This document shows positions 17,917-27,212 of a stretch of 64,000 bases of DNA, in pieces. The notes under the pieces are model-generated. The model did not search any database and was not told the origin of the DNA. It worked only from the letters and a program-made list of their open reading frames with translations. The stretch is from positions 1 through 64,000 of the forward strand of contig JARYLU010000004.1 of the NCBI GenBank assembly GCA_029907475.1, in the 5' to 3' direction. Within the stretch, counting starts at the first letter, position 1. Each line of letters begins with the position of its first letter. The stretch comes from Bacillota bacterium. Lineage in GTDB: Bacteria > Bacillota > DSM-12270 > Thermacetogeniales > Thermacetogeniaceae. The position numbers and the translations under genes were made by a program.

Positions 17917-18951
17917 CTATTGTCCGGTTAATAAGCGGGCGAGATCGTTATAAGTAATGAGGAGGATCAGCACCATTAAAAGTGCAAAACCAATTAAATG
18001 AATAAAATTTTCTTTTTCCGGGTCTACCGGTTTACCCCTAATTCCTTCTAACAAAAGAAATACTAACCTACTTCCGTCCAAAGCAGGAATTGGAAGAAGA
18101 TTAACAAGGGCAAGATTGATTCCCAGGATTGCCGTGAAACTGAGGAGGTAACCAAGCCCCCCCTGGGCCGCTTCTCCGATCATCTGTGTGATCCCGACGG
18201 GTCCGGCGATCTCTTCAGGGGGCACCGCACCTATCACCGTTCCGAAAAGTCCTTGTAAAATCAAGTGAGCAAAGGTGAAGGCCCGGTTCAGGCCCAATCT
18301 TACCGCATTTGAGAAATTTTGCTTTTCCCAGATAAGACTTGGTCTAATTCCAATTTGACCAACCTGAAGCCTGGGCTCAAATTGTGGAGTAACAAAAACA
18401 GGATATTTTTTCTCATTTCTTTCGATAACAAGGCGCGTTTCCTGCTGGGCTCTTTTATGAATATTTAAAGCAATTTCCTCCCAGGTTTTTGTTGCGGCAT
18501 CATTTACCTGGATAATTTTATCACCCGGTTTCAGCCCGACCTGGGCAGCAGGGCTTCCCGGAATTACTTCTCCAATGATATTTGAATTAGAAGGAGTGGG
18601 AATTCCAATCACGCTAAAAGTAAAAATAAAAAGAATGATCCCGATCAGGAAATTAGCAATAGACCCTGCAGAAATAACGGCGAGTCGATCTCTCAAAGGT
18701 TTTTTGTTAAATCCTTTTACATGGTCGCTGGTCGGGTCCATCCCGGCCATTTTTACGAACCCGCCTAAAGGTAAGCAGCGGAAAGAATACCTGGTTTGGC
18801 CTGCTACCGGTTGAAAACTAAAAAGCTTTGGCCCAAAACCTATACTGAATTCTTCGACTTGAATGTCAACCAGTTTTGCAACAAGAAAGTGGCCCAGTTC
18901 GTGAATACAAATCAGAAAACCCAAAACCAGGACGGAAATAAGAATAGGCAT
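17917..18951 (-). CDS. rseP: Site-2 intramembrane zinc protease RseP/RasP
   Basis: Membrane protease of 344 residues that cleaves anti-sigma factors and signal-peptide remnants. The HELGH zinc motif is at about residues 16-20 in the first membrane helix, a PDZ domain is at about 125-205 (VIPGSPAAQVGLKPGDKI) and the LDG motif is in PIPALDGSRL near the C-terminus. The ATG at 18951 is preceded by AGGAGGT; the longer frame inside dxr is rejected. The dxr-rseP order is the usual one. Confidence 0.96.
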   Translation of the reverse strand: MPILISVLVLGFLICIHELGHFLVAKLVDIQVEEFSIGFGPKLFSFQPVAGQTRYSFRCLPLGGFVKMAGMDPTSDHVKGFNKKPLRDRLAVISAGSIANFLIGIILFIFTFSVIGIPTPSNSNIIGEVIPGSPAAQVGLKPGDKIIQVNDAATKTWEEIALNIHKRAQQETRLVIERNEKKYPVFVTPQFEPRLQVGQIGIRPSLIWEKQNFSNAVRLGLNRAFTFAHLILQGLFGTVIGAVPPEEIAGPVGITQMIGEAAQGGLGYLLSFTAILGINLALVNLLPIPALDGSRLVFLLLEGIRGKPVDPEKENFIHLIGFALLMVLILLITYNDLARLLTGQ

Positions 18952-18962
18952 GAAAAACCTCC

Positions 18963-20117
18963 TTAACCTCTCATATTGATGAGTTGCTGGGTCCGGTCGC
19001 GAGCCCACTCATCTACGGCAAGAATCTCGTCTAATTCTAAGCCAGGTTTTGTAACATGAAAGCTCATTACTTCGGAGGTGAGTTCGCAAATAGCTAAAAA
19101 GGAAATTTTTCTTTCTAAGAAGGCCTTTACTGCAACCTCGTTGGCCGCATTTAATACAACAGGCATTGTCCCTCCAATTTTCCCGGCTTCGCGGGCTAAC
19201 TTCAGGCACGGAAAGGTATCGAAATCTGGAGATTCAAAAGTAAGTTGCCCCACCTTAACGAGGTCTAAAGCGGTAATCCCATTCTTTCTTCGCCCGGGGA
19301 ACAAAAGTGCATATTGAATTGGGAGGCGCATATCCGGCCAGCTCATTTGGGCAAGTACACTTCCATCTTTAAAAGCAACAAGGCCATGAACGATACTCTG
19401 GGGGTGAATTAACACTTCAATCCGGTCATACTCGATTCCGAACAGCCATTTTGCCTCGATTACCTCGAGCCCTTTATTCATTAAAGTTGCAGAATCAATG
19501 GTGATTTTGGGTCCCATTTGCCAGGTTGGGTGACGCAAAGCCATTTCAGGTGTTACTTTTTCAAGTTCTTCACGTGAAAACCCCCGAAAGGGGCCGCCTG
19601 AACCTGTCAGGATGACACGTGCGATATCTTCGGTTTTTCCCCAACACTGAAAGATCGCGGAGTGTTCGCTGTCTACCGGAATAATTTGAATTCCCACTTT
19701 GTGGGCCGCATCCATGACCAGTTTTCCCCCTGCAACCAGGGTTTCCTTATTTGCTAAAGCAACATTCTTCCGCGCGTAAACTGCTTCGAGGGTCGGGCGG
19801 AGCCCTGTAATTCCTGTAACTGCTACAAGAATTAACTCAGACTCCGGAAGTCTTGCCAGTTCTAACAGCCCTTCCGCTCCTTGCAGGCAAGTAACCTTAG
19901 AACCCCCGAGTCGTTCGGAAAAAACCCGAGCAGCATCAGGGTCCACCACTGCGACATAGGGAACGTTAAATAAACGAACCTGTTTTTCTAATAAGTCAAT
20001 ATTTCGCTGGGCAGCGAGCCCTATCACCCGAAAAGTCCGGGGAAAACAGCTAATTACTTCAAGAGCTTGTCTCCCGATGGAACCGGTAGAACCGAGGATT
20101 ACAATATTTTTTTTCAC
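18963..20117 (-). CDS. dxr: 1-deoxy-D-xylulose 5-phosphate reductoisomerase
   Basis: NADPH-dependent enzyme that makes MEP, the committed step of the isoprenoid pathway. It has 384 residues with the NADPH site GSTGSIGRQ at 9-17 and the metal and substrate motifs PVDSEHSAIFQ and ATLMNKGLEVIEAKWLF intact. The start is GTG. It lies between an AI-2E-family membrane gene and rseP; in most Firmicutes dxr directly follows cdsA, so the membrane gene is an insertion. Confidence 0.97.
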   Translation of the reverse strand: MKKNIVILGSTGSIGRQALEVISCFPRTFRVIGLAAQRNIDLLEKQVRLFNVPYVAVVDPDAARVFSERLGGSKVTCLQGAEGLLELARLPESELILVAVTGITGLRPTLEAVYARKNVALANKETLVAGGKLVMDAAHKVGIQIIPVDSEHSAIFQCWGKTEDIARVILTGSGGPFRGFSREELEKVTPEMALRHPTWQMGPKITIDSATLMNKGLEVIEAKWLFGIEYDRIEVLIHPQSIVHGLVAFKDGSVLAQMSWPDMRLPIQYALLFPGRRKNGITALDLVKVGQLTFESPDFDTFPCLKLAREAGKIGGTMPVVLNAANEVAVKAFLERKISFLAICELTSEVMSFHVTKPGLELDEILAVDEWARDRTQQLINMRG

Positions 20118-20120
20118 CGG

Positions 20121-21221
20121 TTAAACGCCCGCCTTTTTTTCGTCGAAAAATGCTTTAAAGGCAATTACCACTGCTGGCCCCAAAATTAAACCCCATAACC
20201 CTAACAGAGAAAAGCCAAAGTAGAGGGCCATGAGTGTGGTAAGAGGATGAAGCCCAAGATTCTGACCAATTACCTTGGGCTCCAGTAACTGCCTCACCAC
20301 AATGATTATACCATAAAGAATCAACAGGCCGACCCCCAGGCGAAGTTTTCCGGAAAAAAACAGCCAGAGGGCCCAGGGGATGTAAAGGGAGCCGGGCCCT
20401 AAGACTGGTAAGAGGTCTACAAAAGCGGCTACCAGGGCGAGGATGTGAGCATAGCTTATACCCAGGATTGAGAGCCCCACTAAACTCTCAAGACCTGTTA
20501 AACTAATCAAAAATAACTGGGCCTTTAAGTACCCATGGAAGGCATTGAGAAGATCGGTGCTTACCTTTGTAAAGGGTGTCCGCCATCGTTCCGGCATCAA
20601 GCGCAACATATTACTTTTAATCAAATGGTAATCACGGGCGAAGAAAAAACTGCCGACCAGTGTGATGATTAAAAGAATAAAGTAACGAGGTAGAGATGCG
20701 ATAAAATGAAATAGTTGTGTTAAGACGACACCTATAATATTTTTCATAAAATCAACAACCTGCCAGAGATTCCGAACAGCTTCTTGAATAAAATCTCCGG
20801 GAATGTGAAGGTTGGATAGAAATAATTGAAATCGTTCCACGAGCAGGTTCAAGTTCCATACTTCTAAATCCTGAGAAAGAGTGGCAAGGGTTTGGGATAA
20901 TTGTACAAGTTCCTGGATTAAGTTCGAGATAAGCAGGAAAAGAAGCCCTCCTATTAAGGCGATAGACAAAAAGAGGGCAGAAAGAGTCCCCCAGGTGCGT
21001 GGTATATGCAACCTGCGTTCTAAAAAGGTAATTGAGGGGTCAAGGAGCGAAGCAAAAAGGTATGCAACCAAAAAGGGAAGCACTGCCTTGATTCCTGCAC
21101 CAAGTAAATAAGCAAAAAATGGCCAAAAATATTTAATAAAAAAATAAATACCTGAACCGGCGAGGATAAAAATTAAAATTCTTAAAATTATTAGGAGATT
21201 CTTTTCTAAAGAAGGTGTCAC
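20121..21221 (-). CDS. AI-2E/YtvI-family membrane permease, function unknown
   Basis: Predicted integral membrane protein of about 366 residues with six or more hydrophobic segments, including paired helices near the N-terminus and a cluster after residue 230. The family signatures include LLPVLGPGSLYIPW and the C-terminal KVIGQNLGLHPLTTLMALYFG. It resembles B. subtilis YtvI, and many clostridia carry such a gene near sporulation or envelope loci. Two GTG starts 9 bases apart are possible; the downstream one (21221) has AGAGG 8 bases upstream. The transported compound is unknown. Confidence 0.85.
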   Translation of the reverse strand: MTPSLEKNLLIILRILIFILAGSGIYFFIKYFWPFFAYLLGAGIKAVLPFLVAYLFASLLDPSITFLERRLHIPRTWGTLSALFLSIALIGGLLFLLISNLIQELVQLSQTLATLSQDLEVWNLNLLVERFQLFLSNLHIPGDFIQEAVRNLWQVVDFMKNIIGVVLTQLFHFIASLPRYFILLIITLVGSFFFARDYHLIKSNMLRLMPERWRTPFTKVSTDLLNAFHGYLKAQLFLISLTGLESLVGLSILGISYAHILALVAAFVDLLPVLGPGSLYIPWALWLFFSGKLRLGVGLLILYGIIIVVRQLLEPKVIGQNLGLHPLTTLMALYFGFSLLGLWGLILGPAVVIAFKAFFDEKKAGV

Positions 21222-21233
21222 CCTATTCACCTC

Positions 21234-22034
21234 TTAATGTACCAAAAAAATCTTTAAATAAAAATATGCGGCGGGAGCGCTGAAAAGAAGGCTGTCAAAA
21301 CGATCCAAAATTCCCCCGTGACCAGGGATTAACTCACTAGAGTTTTTTACCCTCCCCAGTCTCTTGATCGCAGATTCCACAAGGTCTCCCACCTGGACGA
21401 AAGTGCCAATTAACAGGCCCAGGTAGAGGGCATTAAAAAAAGAAAACAAAGGGTGAATTAGTTGAAAGAGAAGTGCTGCTCCAATGCTTGACACTAAACC
21501 TCCGACAGATCCTTCTATAGTTTTCTGAGGGCTTAAATTATACCATAAAGGGTGGCGCCCCCAAAGCCTGCCGCTGAAGTAGGCACCTGTATCACAAGCC
21601 CAGGTTATAATAAATACAAAAAGTAAATATGCAAACCCAAAAGGCTCTATTTTTCTGATTAAGATGAGGTAGCTTAGTAAGAAGCTTACATAGCAACCCC
21701 CAAAAAAAGATGAGGCCAGATCACTGACTGAATATTGAGGAAAAGCAATAATTAGGGTAACAAGGTGAACTAATAACAAAAGTGTAAAACCCGTCAGGAA
21801 AGTGTTCTCCTGACCGTGCGCAAAGAAAGCAAGAACAGGAAAGAAAATACCACTTGCGTAAACCAGAAGAGGATGGGATTTGAGATTTATCCGTACCATA
21901 ATACGGCGGAACTCGCGGAGGCCCATCAGGGATAAAAGAATCACACCCGACAGAAAAAGAAATTTCCCCTCGTAAGCAAGGTAAATTAAAATAGGGATGC
22001 CCAGGATGGCACTTATGATACGCTTTAAAAGCAA
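21234..22034 (-). CDS. cdsA: Phosphatidate cytidylyltransferase
   Basis: Makes CDP-diacylglycerol for phospholipid synthesis. About 266 residues, with multiple membrane helices and the family signature near the C-terminus (VESAIKRLGRVKNSSELIPGHGGILDRFDS) plus the central KTIEGSVGGL stretch. The best start is a TTG at 22034, preceded by GAGGAGG 9 bases away and 5 bases past the uppS stop. An earlier TTG at 22061 would overlap uppS and has no ribosome site. Confidence 0.95.
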   Translation of the reverse strand: MLLKRIISAILGIPILIYLAYEGKFLFLSGVILLSLMGLREFRRIMVRINLKSHPLLVYASGIFFPVLAFFAHGQENTFLTGFTLLLLVHLVTLIIAFPQYSVSDLASSFFGGCYVSFLLSYLILIRKIEPFGFAYLLFVFIITWACDTGAYFSGRLWGRHPLWYNLSPQKTIEGSVGGLVSSIGAALLFQLIHPLFSFFNALYLGLLIGTFVQVGDLVESAIKRLGRVKNSSELIPGHGGILDRFDSLLFSAPAAYFYLKIFLVH

Positions 22035-22038
22035 GGGT

Positions 22039-22827
22039 CTAGGCCTCCTCAAGTCCTCCAAACCGTCGCTTTCGTTGCTGAAAGGAAACCAGCGCCTGAA
22101 GAAAGTGGACCGCTCGAAAATCAGGCCAAAAGACAGGAGTACTCCAAAATTCCGTATAAGCCATCTGCCAGAGCAAAAAGTTGCTGATCCGAAGTTCTCC
22201 TGCCGGTCGAATTAAAAGGTCAGGATTTGGGAGATCCGCCGTATAAAGGTGTTTTTCGAAAATTGTTTCGTTGATCTCGGCTGCATCCAACTCACCGTTT
22301 TTAACGCGCTGGACAATTTTCCGGGCGGCATCCACAATTTCCAAGCGACCTCCGTAATTCAAGGCGAGATTTAAAATAAGTTCGCTGTTTTCGGATGTTA
22401 ACTCCTGGGCTCTCATGAGTTCCTTTTGAGCCGCAGGGGGTAGTTCGTGAATGTGGCCGATTGCTCTAATTTGGATCCGTTGTCTATGCAGGTCGTTTAA
22501 TTCTTTTTGGATGTACTCACATAATAAGTCCATTAATATATTAATCTCTTCTAGCGGTCGCTTCCAGTTCTCAGTGGAGAATGCAAAAGCAGTTAGAATT
22601 TTTATCTTCAATTCTAAACACAACTTGACGATGTTGCGAAGTGTTTCCACGCCTGCCCGGTGACCAAGTACCCGGGGGAGTCCTCTTACCTGGGCCCAGC
22701 GCCCGTTACCGTCCATAATGATGGCTACATGAACGGGAAGGCGGGCTAAATCAAGCCTTTTTCGTAGTTTTTCTTCTTCACTGGTTCTTTTTTTGACACT
22801 AATTCGATTGAAAAGACGTTCGATCAA
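22039..22827 (-). CDS. uppS: Undecaprenyl diphosphate synthase
   Basis: Cis-prenyltransferase of 262 residues that makes the C55 carrier lipid of wall synthesis. The active-site region is IIMDGNGRWA (Asp near residue 39), followed by GHRAGVETLR, the AFSTENWKRP stretch, and a C-terminal DLLIRPAGELRISNFLLWQ. Usual enzymes have GGE in place of AGE here. The TTG start has GGGAGAG nearby. It follows a terminator that closes the ferredoxin gene. Confidence 0.97.
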   Translation of the reverse strand: MIERLFNRISVKKRTSEEEKLRKRLDLARLPVHVAIIMDGNGRWAQVRGLPRVLGHRAGVETLRNIVKLCLELKIKILTAFAFSTENWKRPLEEINILMDLLCEYIQKELNDLHRQRIQIRAIGHIHELPPAAQKELMRAQELTSENSELILNLALNYGGRLEIVDAARKIVQRVKNGELDAAEINETIFEKHLYTADLPNPDLLIRPAGELRISNFLLWQMAYTEFWSTPVFWPDFRAVHFLQALVSFQQRKRRFGGLEEA

Positions 22828-22856
22828 AGCTCACTCTCCCGGTTAATTTTCGTTAA

Positions 22857-22879
22857 GAAAAACCCCCTCCATGAGGGGG
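22857..22879 (-). terminator. Terminator after the ferredoxin gene
   Basis: On the minus strand a 7-bp GC stem (CCCCCTC/GAGGGGG) with a three-base loop is followed by five T. It would separate ferredoxin from uppS, although read-through may occur because uppS shows no obvious promoter of its own. Confidence 0.8.
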
Positions 22880-22895
22880 GAAGGCAGGGTCCTGC

Positions 22896-23066
22896 TTACT
22901 CTTCAATGATTGCCTCGTTGGGACAGGCATCTACACAGGATCCGCAATCTTCGCATTTTTCCGTGTTTATTCGGTAGGTGCCATCTACCTCTTCGATTGC
23001 TCCATTCGGACACTCATCCAGGCAAGTCCCGCAAGCCTCACATTTATCGGTAATTTTAAAGGGCAT
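22896..23066 (-). CDS. 2[4Fe-4S] ferredoxin
   Basis: Clostridial-type electron carrier of 56 residues from the ATG at 23066. Two complete cluster-binding sets are visible: CEACGTCLDECP and CEDCGSCVDACP, giving eight Cys with CxxCxxCxxxCP spacing. AAGGAGGTG precedes this ATG; a longer frame from 23108 overlaps the PASTA gene and is rejected. A possible partner is the iron-sulfur enzyme IspG encoded downstream, but that is inference. Confidence 0.95.
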   Translation of the reverse strand: MPFKITDKCEACGTCLDECPNGAIEEVDGTYRINTEKCEDCGSCVDACPNEAIIEE

Positions 23067-23082
23067 TTTTTCACCTCCTTTT

Positions 23083-23295
23083 CTAGATGGGGTTTGGATA
23101 AAATTCATAACCTATAGTTAATTCCACATTCTTTTCCTCAACTAAGCGCTGACGTAAAATCCTGGTTTTTTCGCTGAACGGCCGTTGGAAGGATAGCCCC
23201 GTAAAATGGGTTTGAATCTTATATCCCGCTTTTTGAAGGATGTCAGTTGCTTCTTCATAGGAATAACCAAGAACATCGGGAACCTCAGATTCCAT
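23083..23295 (-). CDS. Orphan single PASTA-domain protein
   Basis: A 70-residue protein that is almost all one PASTA domain: VPDVLGYSYEEATDILQKAGYKI is followed by a charged stretch and a closing beta strand (VELTIGYEF). PASTA repeats usually occur at the ends of Ser/Thr kinases and penicillin-binding proteins and sense muropeptides. Here there is no kinase, membrane helix or signal peptide. The ATG at 23295 has AAGGAG 9 bases upstream; a TTG two codons earlier is too close. It lies between frr and the ferredoxin. Confidence 0.8.
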   Translation of the reverse strand: MESEVPDVLGYSYEEATDILQKAGYKIQTHFTGLSFQRPFSEKTRILRQRLVEEKNVELTIGYEFYPNPI

Positions 23296-23314
23296 CGTCA
23301 ACTACTCCTTAAAA

Positions 23315-24647
<1,333 letters not shown>

Positions 24648-24665
24648 TCATAGGTCGTAAATTTT

Positions 24666-25262
24666 TTATGATTCTTCACCCAGGCGGAACCTGCAAAAAC
24701 GACGCACCACGATATTTTCTCCTAACCGAGCGATAAATTCATTGACTAAATCTTTTACTGAACGTTCAGGGTCTCTGATATACGGCTGTTCCAGAAGGCA
24801 AACCTCCTGGAAATATTTCTCGAGCCTTCCCGAAACGATTTTCTCGATCACTTTTTCAGGTTTGCCTTCGTTAACGGCTTGAGTTCGAAGAATTTCCCTT
24901 TCTTTTTCTAGTTGGTCAGGGGGGATGTCGTTACGGTCAACATAGAGGGGATTGGATGCTGCTACTTGCATGGCTAATTCCCGGCAAAGGGACTGGTAAT
25001 CCTCGGTTTTGGCAACAAAGTCAGTTTCGCAGTTGACTTCAATCAGTACTCCTAACCGGCCTCCAGCGTGAATATAAGCCTCAATTCTACCCTCTTTAGC
25101 TAATCTTCCCGCTTTTTTAGCAGCAGCAGCAAGTCCCCGTTCTCTCAGGTAAATAATGGCCTTTTCAAGGTCTCCGTCTGTTTCCATGAGGGCCTTTTTA
25201 CAATCCATCATTCCGGCTCCCGTACGCTCTCGCAACTCTTTTACAAGATTGGCTTTAATCAA
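24666..25262 (-). CDS. tsf: Elongation factor Ts (short form)
   Basis: Nucleotide exchange factor for EF-Tu. It has 198 residues, shorter than the E. coli protein because the second half-domain is reduced, as in Thermus and many clostridia. The N-terminal UBA-like part carries [16 protein letters not shown], and the core has [13 protein letters not shown]-type residues ([12 protein letters not shown]). The TTG start has GGAGG 7 bases upstream. It lies 42 bases after rpsB. Confidence 0.97.
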   Translation of the reverse strand: MIKANLVKELRERTGAGMMDCKKALMETDGDLEKAIIYLRERGLAAAAKKAGRLAKEGRIEAYIHAGGRLGVLIEVNCETDFVAKTEDYQSLCRELAMQVAASNPLYVDRNDIPPDQLEKEREILRTQAVNEGKPEKVIEKIVSGRLEKYFQEVCLLEQPYIRDPERSVKDLVNEFIARLGENIVVRRFCRFRLGEES

Positions 25263-25304
25263 AAGGATCCCTCCGATCTCCTTTATCGTTTGTTTTTTAA
25301 GTTT

Positions 25305-26003
25305 TCAGGCTTGTTCTTGTTCGCCCTGTTTAGCTTCAAGCACCGCATCCGCGATCTTCGACGTAAGCAAGCGAACTGCCCTGATGGCATCATCATTTCC
25401 GGGGATCACGTAATCAATTTCGTCAGGATCACAGTTAGTATCAACAATTCCAACTGTAGGTATTCCCAATTTTCTGGCTTCGCAGACAGCAATCCGTTCT
25501 TTTCGAGAATCCACAATAAAGAGCGCTCCCGGGAGGTCGTTCATCTCTTTGATTCCTCTAAGAAATCTTAGCAATTTATCTTTTTCAGCTCTGAGTTTGA
25601 TGACTTCTTTTTTGGGAAGGAGATCAAAATAACCTGTTTCTTCCATTTTTTCGAGTTCTTTCAATCGATCAACACGTTTCCGAATTGTGGCAAAATTCGT
25701 TAACATGCCTCCGAGCCAACGGACATTTACGTAAAACATCCCACATCTTTCTGCCTCTTCGCGAACCGATTCCTGGGCCTGCTTTTTTGTTCCCACGAAG
25801 AGAATACCTTTTCCTTCTTTAACCACATCTTTTATAAAATTATAGGCTTCATCGATTTTTTTGACTGTTTTTTGAAGATCGATAATGTAGATTCCATTCC
25901 GCTCCGTGAAAATATAGGGAGCCATTTTTGGGTTCCAGCGCCTTGTTTGGTGGCCGAAGTGAACCCCTGCCTCGAGTAATTGCTTCATGGAAATAACTGC
26001 CAT
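25305..26003 (-). CDS. rpsB: 30S ribosomal protein S2
   Basis: Small-subunit protein needed for S1 binding. It has 232 residues from the ATG at 26003, opening [19 protein letters not shown], with [20 protein letters not shown] and the VDTNCDPD stretch. AAAGGAGGAA precedes this ATG. A frame extending 21 residues upstream reads through the leader hairpin and is rejected. It has its own promoter at 26105-26134. Confidence 0.97.
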   Translation of the reverse strand: MAVISMKQLLEAGVHFGHQTRRWNPKMAPYIFTERNGIYIIDLQKTVKKIDEAYNFIKDVVKEGKGILFVGTKKQAQESVREEAERCGMFYVNVRWLGGMLTNFATIRKRVDRLKELEKMEETGYFDLLPKKEVIKLRAEKDKLLRFLRGIKEMNDLPGALFIVDSRKERIAVCEARKLGIPTVGIVDTNCDPDEIDYVIPGNDDAIRAVRLLTSKIADAVLEAKQGEQEQA

Positions 26004-26043
26004 TAAAATTCCTCCTTTAGGTTTTTCCTCCGCTACTTTCATC

Positions 26044-26073
26044 ACAGCCGGACCCGGTGGGACCACCGGCTGT
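26044..26073 (-). promoter_or_regulatory. Structured leader of rpsB-tsf
   Basis: An 8-bp outer stem (ACAGCCGG/CCGGCTGT) can form with a 14-base loop. A competing inner stem (CCGGTGG/CCACCGG at 26054-26060 and 26063-26069) shares bases with the outer arm. There is no U-tract, so translational or processing control is more likely than termination. Confidence 0.5.
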
Positions 26074-26104
26074 ATTCAGTAGCGTGTGTTTTATGCCATC
26101 GGTA

Positions 26105-26134
26105 AGTATAACACAAAAATCTACCTCCTGGCAA
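26105..26134 (-). promoter_or_regulatory. Sigma-A promoter of rpsB-tsf-pyrH-frr
   Basis: TTGCCA (26129-26134), an 18-base spacer and TATACT (26105-26110) on the minus strand, beginning directly after the terminator of the flagellar operon. The leader would be about 95 bases. Confidence 0.7.
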
Positions 26135-26136
26135 TG

Positions 26137-26167
26137 AAAAAGGCATCTGTTAAGGCTAACAGATGCC
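26137..26167 (-). terminator. Terminator of the flagellar/chemotaxis operon
   Basis: Perfect 11-bp stem (GGCATCTGTTA with its complement) and a 4-base loop followed by five T on the minus strand, 15 bases past the last gene of the operon. Confidence 0.92.
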
Positions 26168-26181
26168 CTATTTTCTCTTTC

Positions 26182-26754
26182 TTAAGAAAGCCGTTTTCCC
26201 TTCAAGCCGAGCACGAGTTCTACTTCATCATAACCCAAATTTAACTGTTGGGCAATTTCCTGAGGACTTAACCCCCTGTCGGCCAGTTCGTAAAGTTTCG
26301 CGTATTTTTCTCCGTCGTTAATCTTAACGAATTCCTCTTTCCCCGATTTGCTCGGAGTCTGGTCCTTTTGTTTTAATTCCCGACCGTTTCCGCGGGGTTT
26401 CCCCTTTCCCTGGGGTCTTTGATTTTTTTCTCTTTCTTTGCTTATATTTCGTTTTTCTGCACTCGAGCTGACAACGTGAAGGCGTTGTTCAAGGTGCGCG
26501 ACCGAGTTCCTGACTTGTTTAACCTGTCCTTCAACTTGTGATACAGCTAAATCGGTATGTTTTCGGGCCGCGGTAAGCATTTTTTCGATTTCTTCTTTTA
26601 TCTGGTAAATCTCTTTAAGGGATTCTTCAAATCGGGATATTTCTTTTGTAATTTGATTTAATTTTAGCTCCCGCCTGTCACGCCACACAGTTAGAAAAAC
26701 CAGGGCAATAATACACAATGTTAGTATTCCCAAGATAATAATTAATTGTTCCAT
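26182..26754 (-). CDS. DUF6115/SwrB-like membrane protein
   Basis: Last gene of the flagellar operon, 190 residues. One N-terminal membrane helix (about 4-23) is followed by a coiled coil (about 30-95), a basic low-complexity linker (100-140) and a C-terminal helix-turn-helix-like tail with LADRGLSPQEIAQQLNLGYDEVE. This layout and the place after sigD match B. subtilis SwrB, which promotes assembly of the flagellar export gate. The C-terminal tail belongs to the DUF6115 type; direct equivalence to SwrB is inferred from layout and position. Confidence 0.75.
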   Translation of the reverse strand: MEQLIIILGILTLCIIALVFLTVWRDRRELKLNQITKEISRFEESLKEIYQIKEEIEKMLTAARKHTDLAVSQVEGQVKQVRNSVAHLEQRLHVVSSSAEKRNISKEREKNQRPQGKGKPRGNGRELKQKDQTPSKSGKEEFVKINDGEKYAKLYELADRGLSPQEIAQQLNLGYDEVELVLGLKGKRLS

Positions 26755-26777
26755 ATTGTCGTCTTACACCTCTAAAT

Positions 26778-27116
26778 TCAAATTTTAAGATCAACTACCT
26801 GGCCCAGAGGTAAGTTTGTAAGAAACTCTTGTGTTTTTCCCGGCGCGGGTTCCTTTTTCTCCTGGGGTGTCCCCTTTTTTTGGCCTTTTTTCTCGGTTAA
26901 GGATTGCCTGTCTTCGCGGGTTCGTTCCTTAATTCTTCCCTCTCTTGACTGAGAAAGGTTTTGGACCGTTTGCTGGGTAGCTTCGGATTCCTTCAAAAGA
27001 TGGGCCGCAAAATTTAGCTGCTGGTTTTGTTCATTTATTTGTTGAACATGTTGAATTCGACCTACCTCCTGGACCCTGGGAAGAAGAACTTGGAGGTCGA
27101 GAGATTTCAGGGTCAT
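26778..27116 (-). CDS. Unidentified 112-residue polar protein in flagellar operon
   Basis: I do not recognise this gene. From the ATG at 27116 (GGAGG 6 bases upstream) it is rich in Gln, Glu and Lys. An N-terminal region with LDLQVLLPRVQEVGRIQHVQ precedes a helical Gln-rich stretch, a basic linker (about 55-95) and a short conserved-looking end, LGQVVDLKI. There are no Cys residues and no membrane helix. It lies between fapA and the SwrB-like gene, so it probably serves flagella or FapA. About 96 AT-rich bases separate it from fapA. Confidence 0.7.
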   Translation of the reverse strand: MTLKSLDLQVLLPRVQEVGRIQHVQQINEQNQQLNFAAHLLKESEATQQTVQNLSQSREGRIKERTREDRQSLTEKKGQKKGTPQEKKEPAPGKTQEFLTNLPLGQVVDLKI

Positions 27117-27212
27117 TGCCAACCTCCTGCCCCGGAATACGCTCCCTTTTTTTTGATTTTTTCTTAATTATTGTTTGTTGTTGACTATGTAAATAACAAG
27201 ATAAAATTGGCA

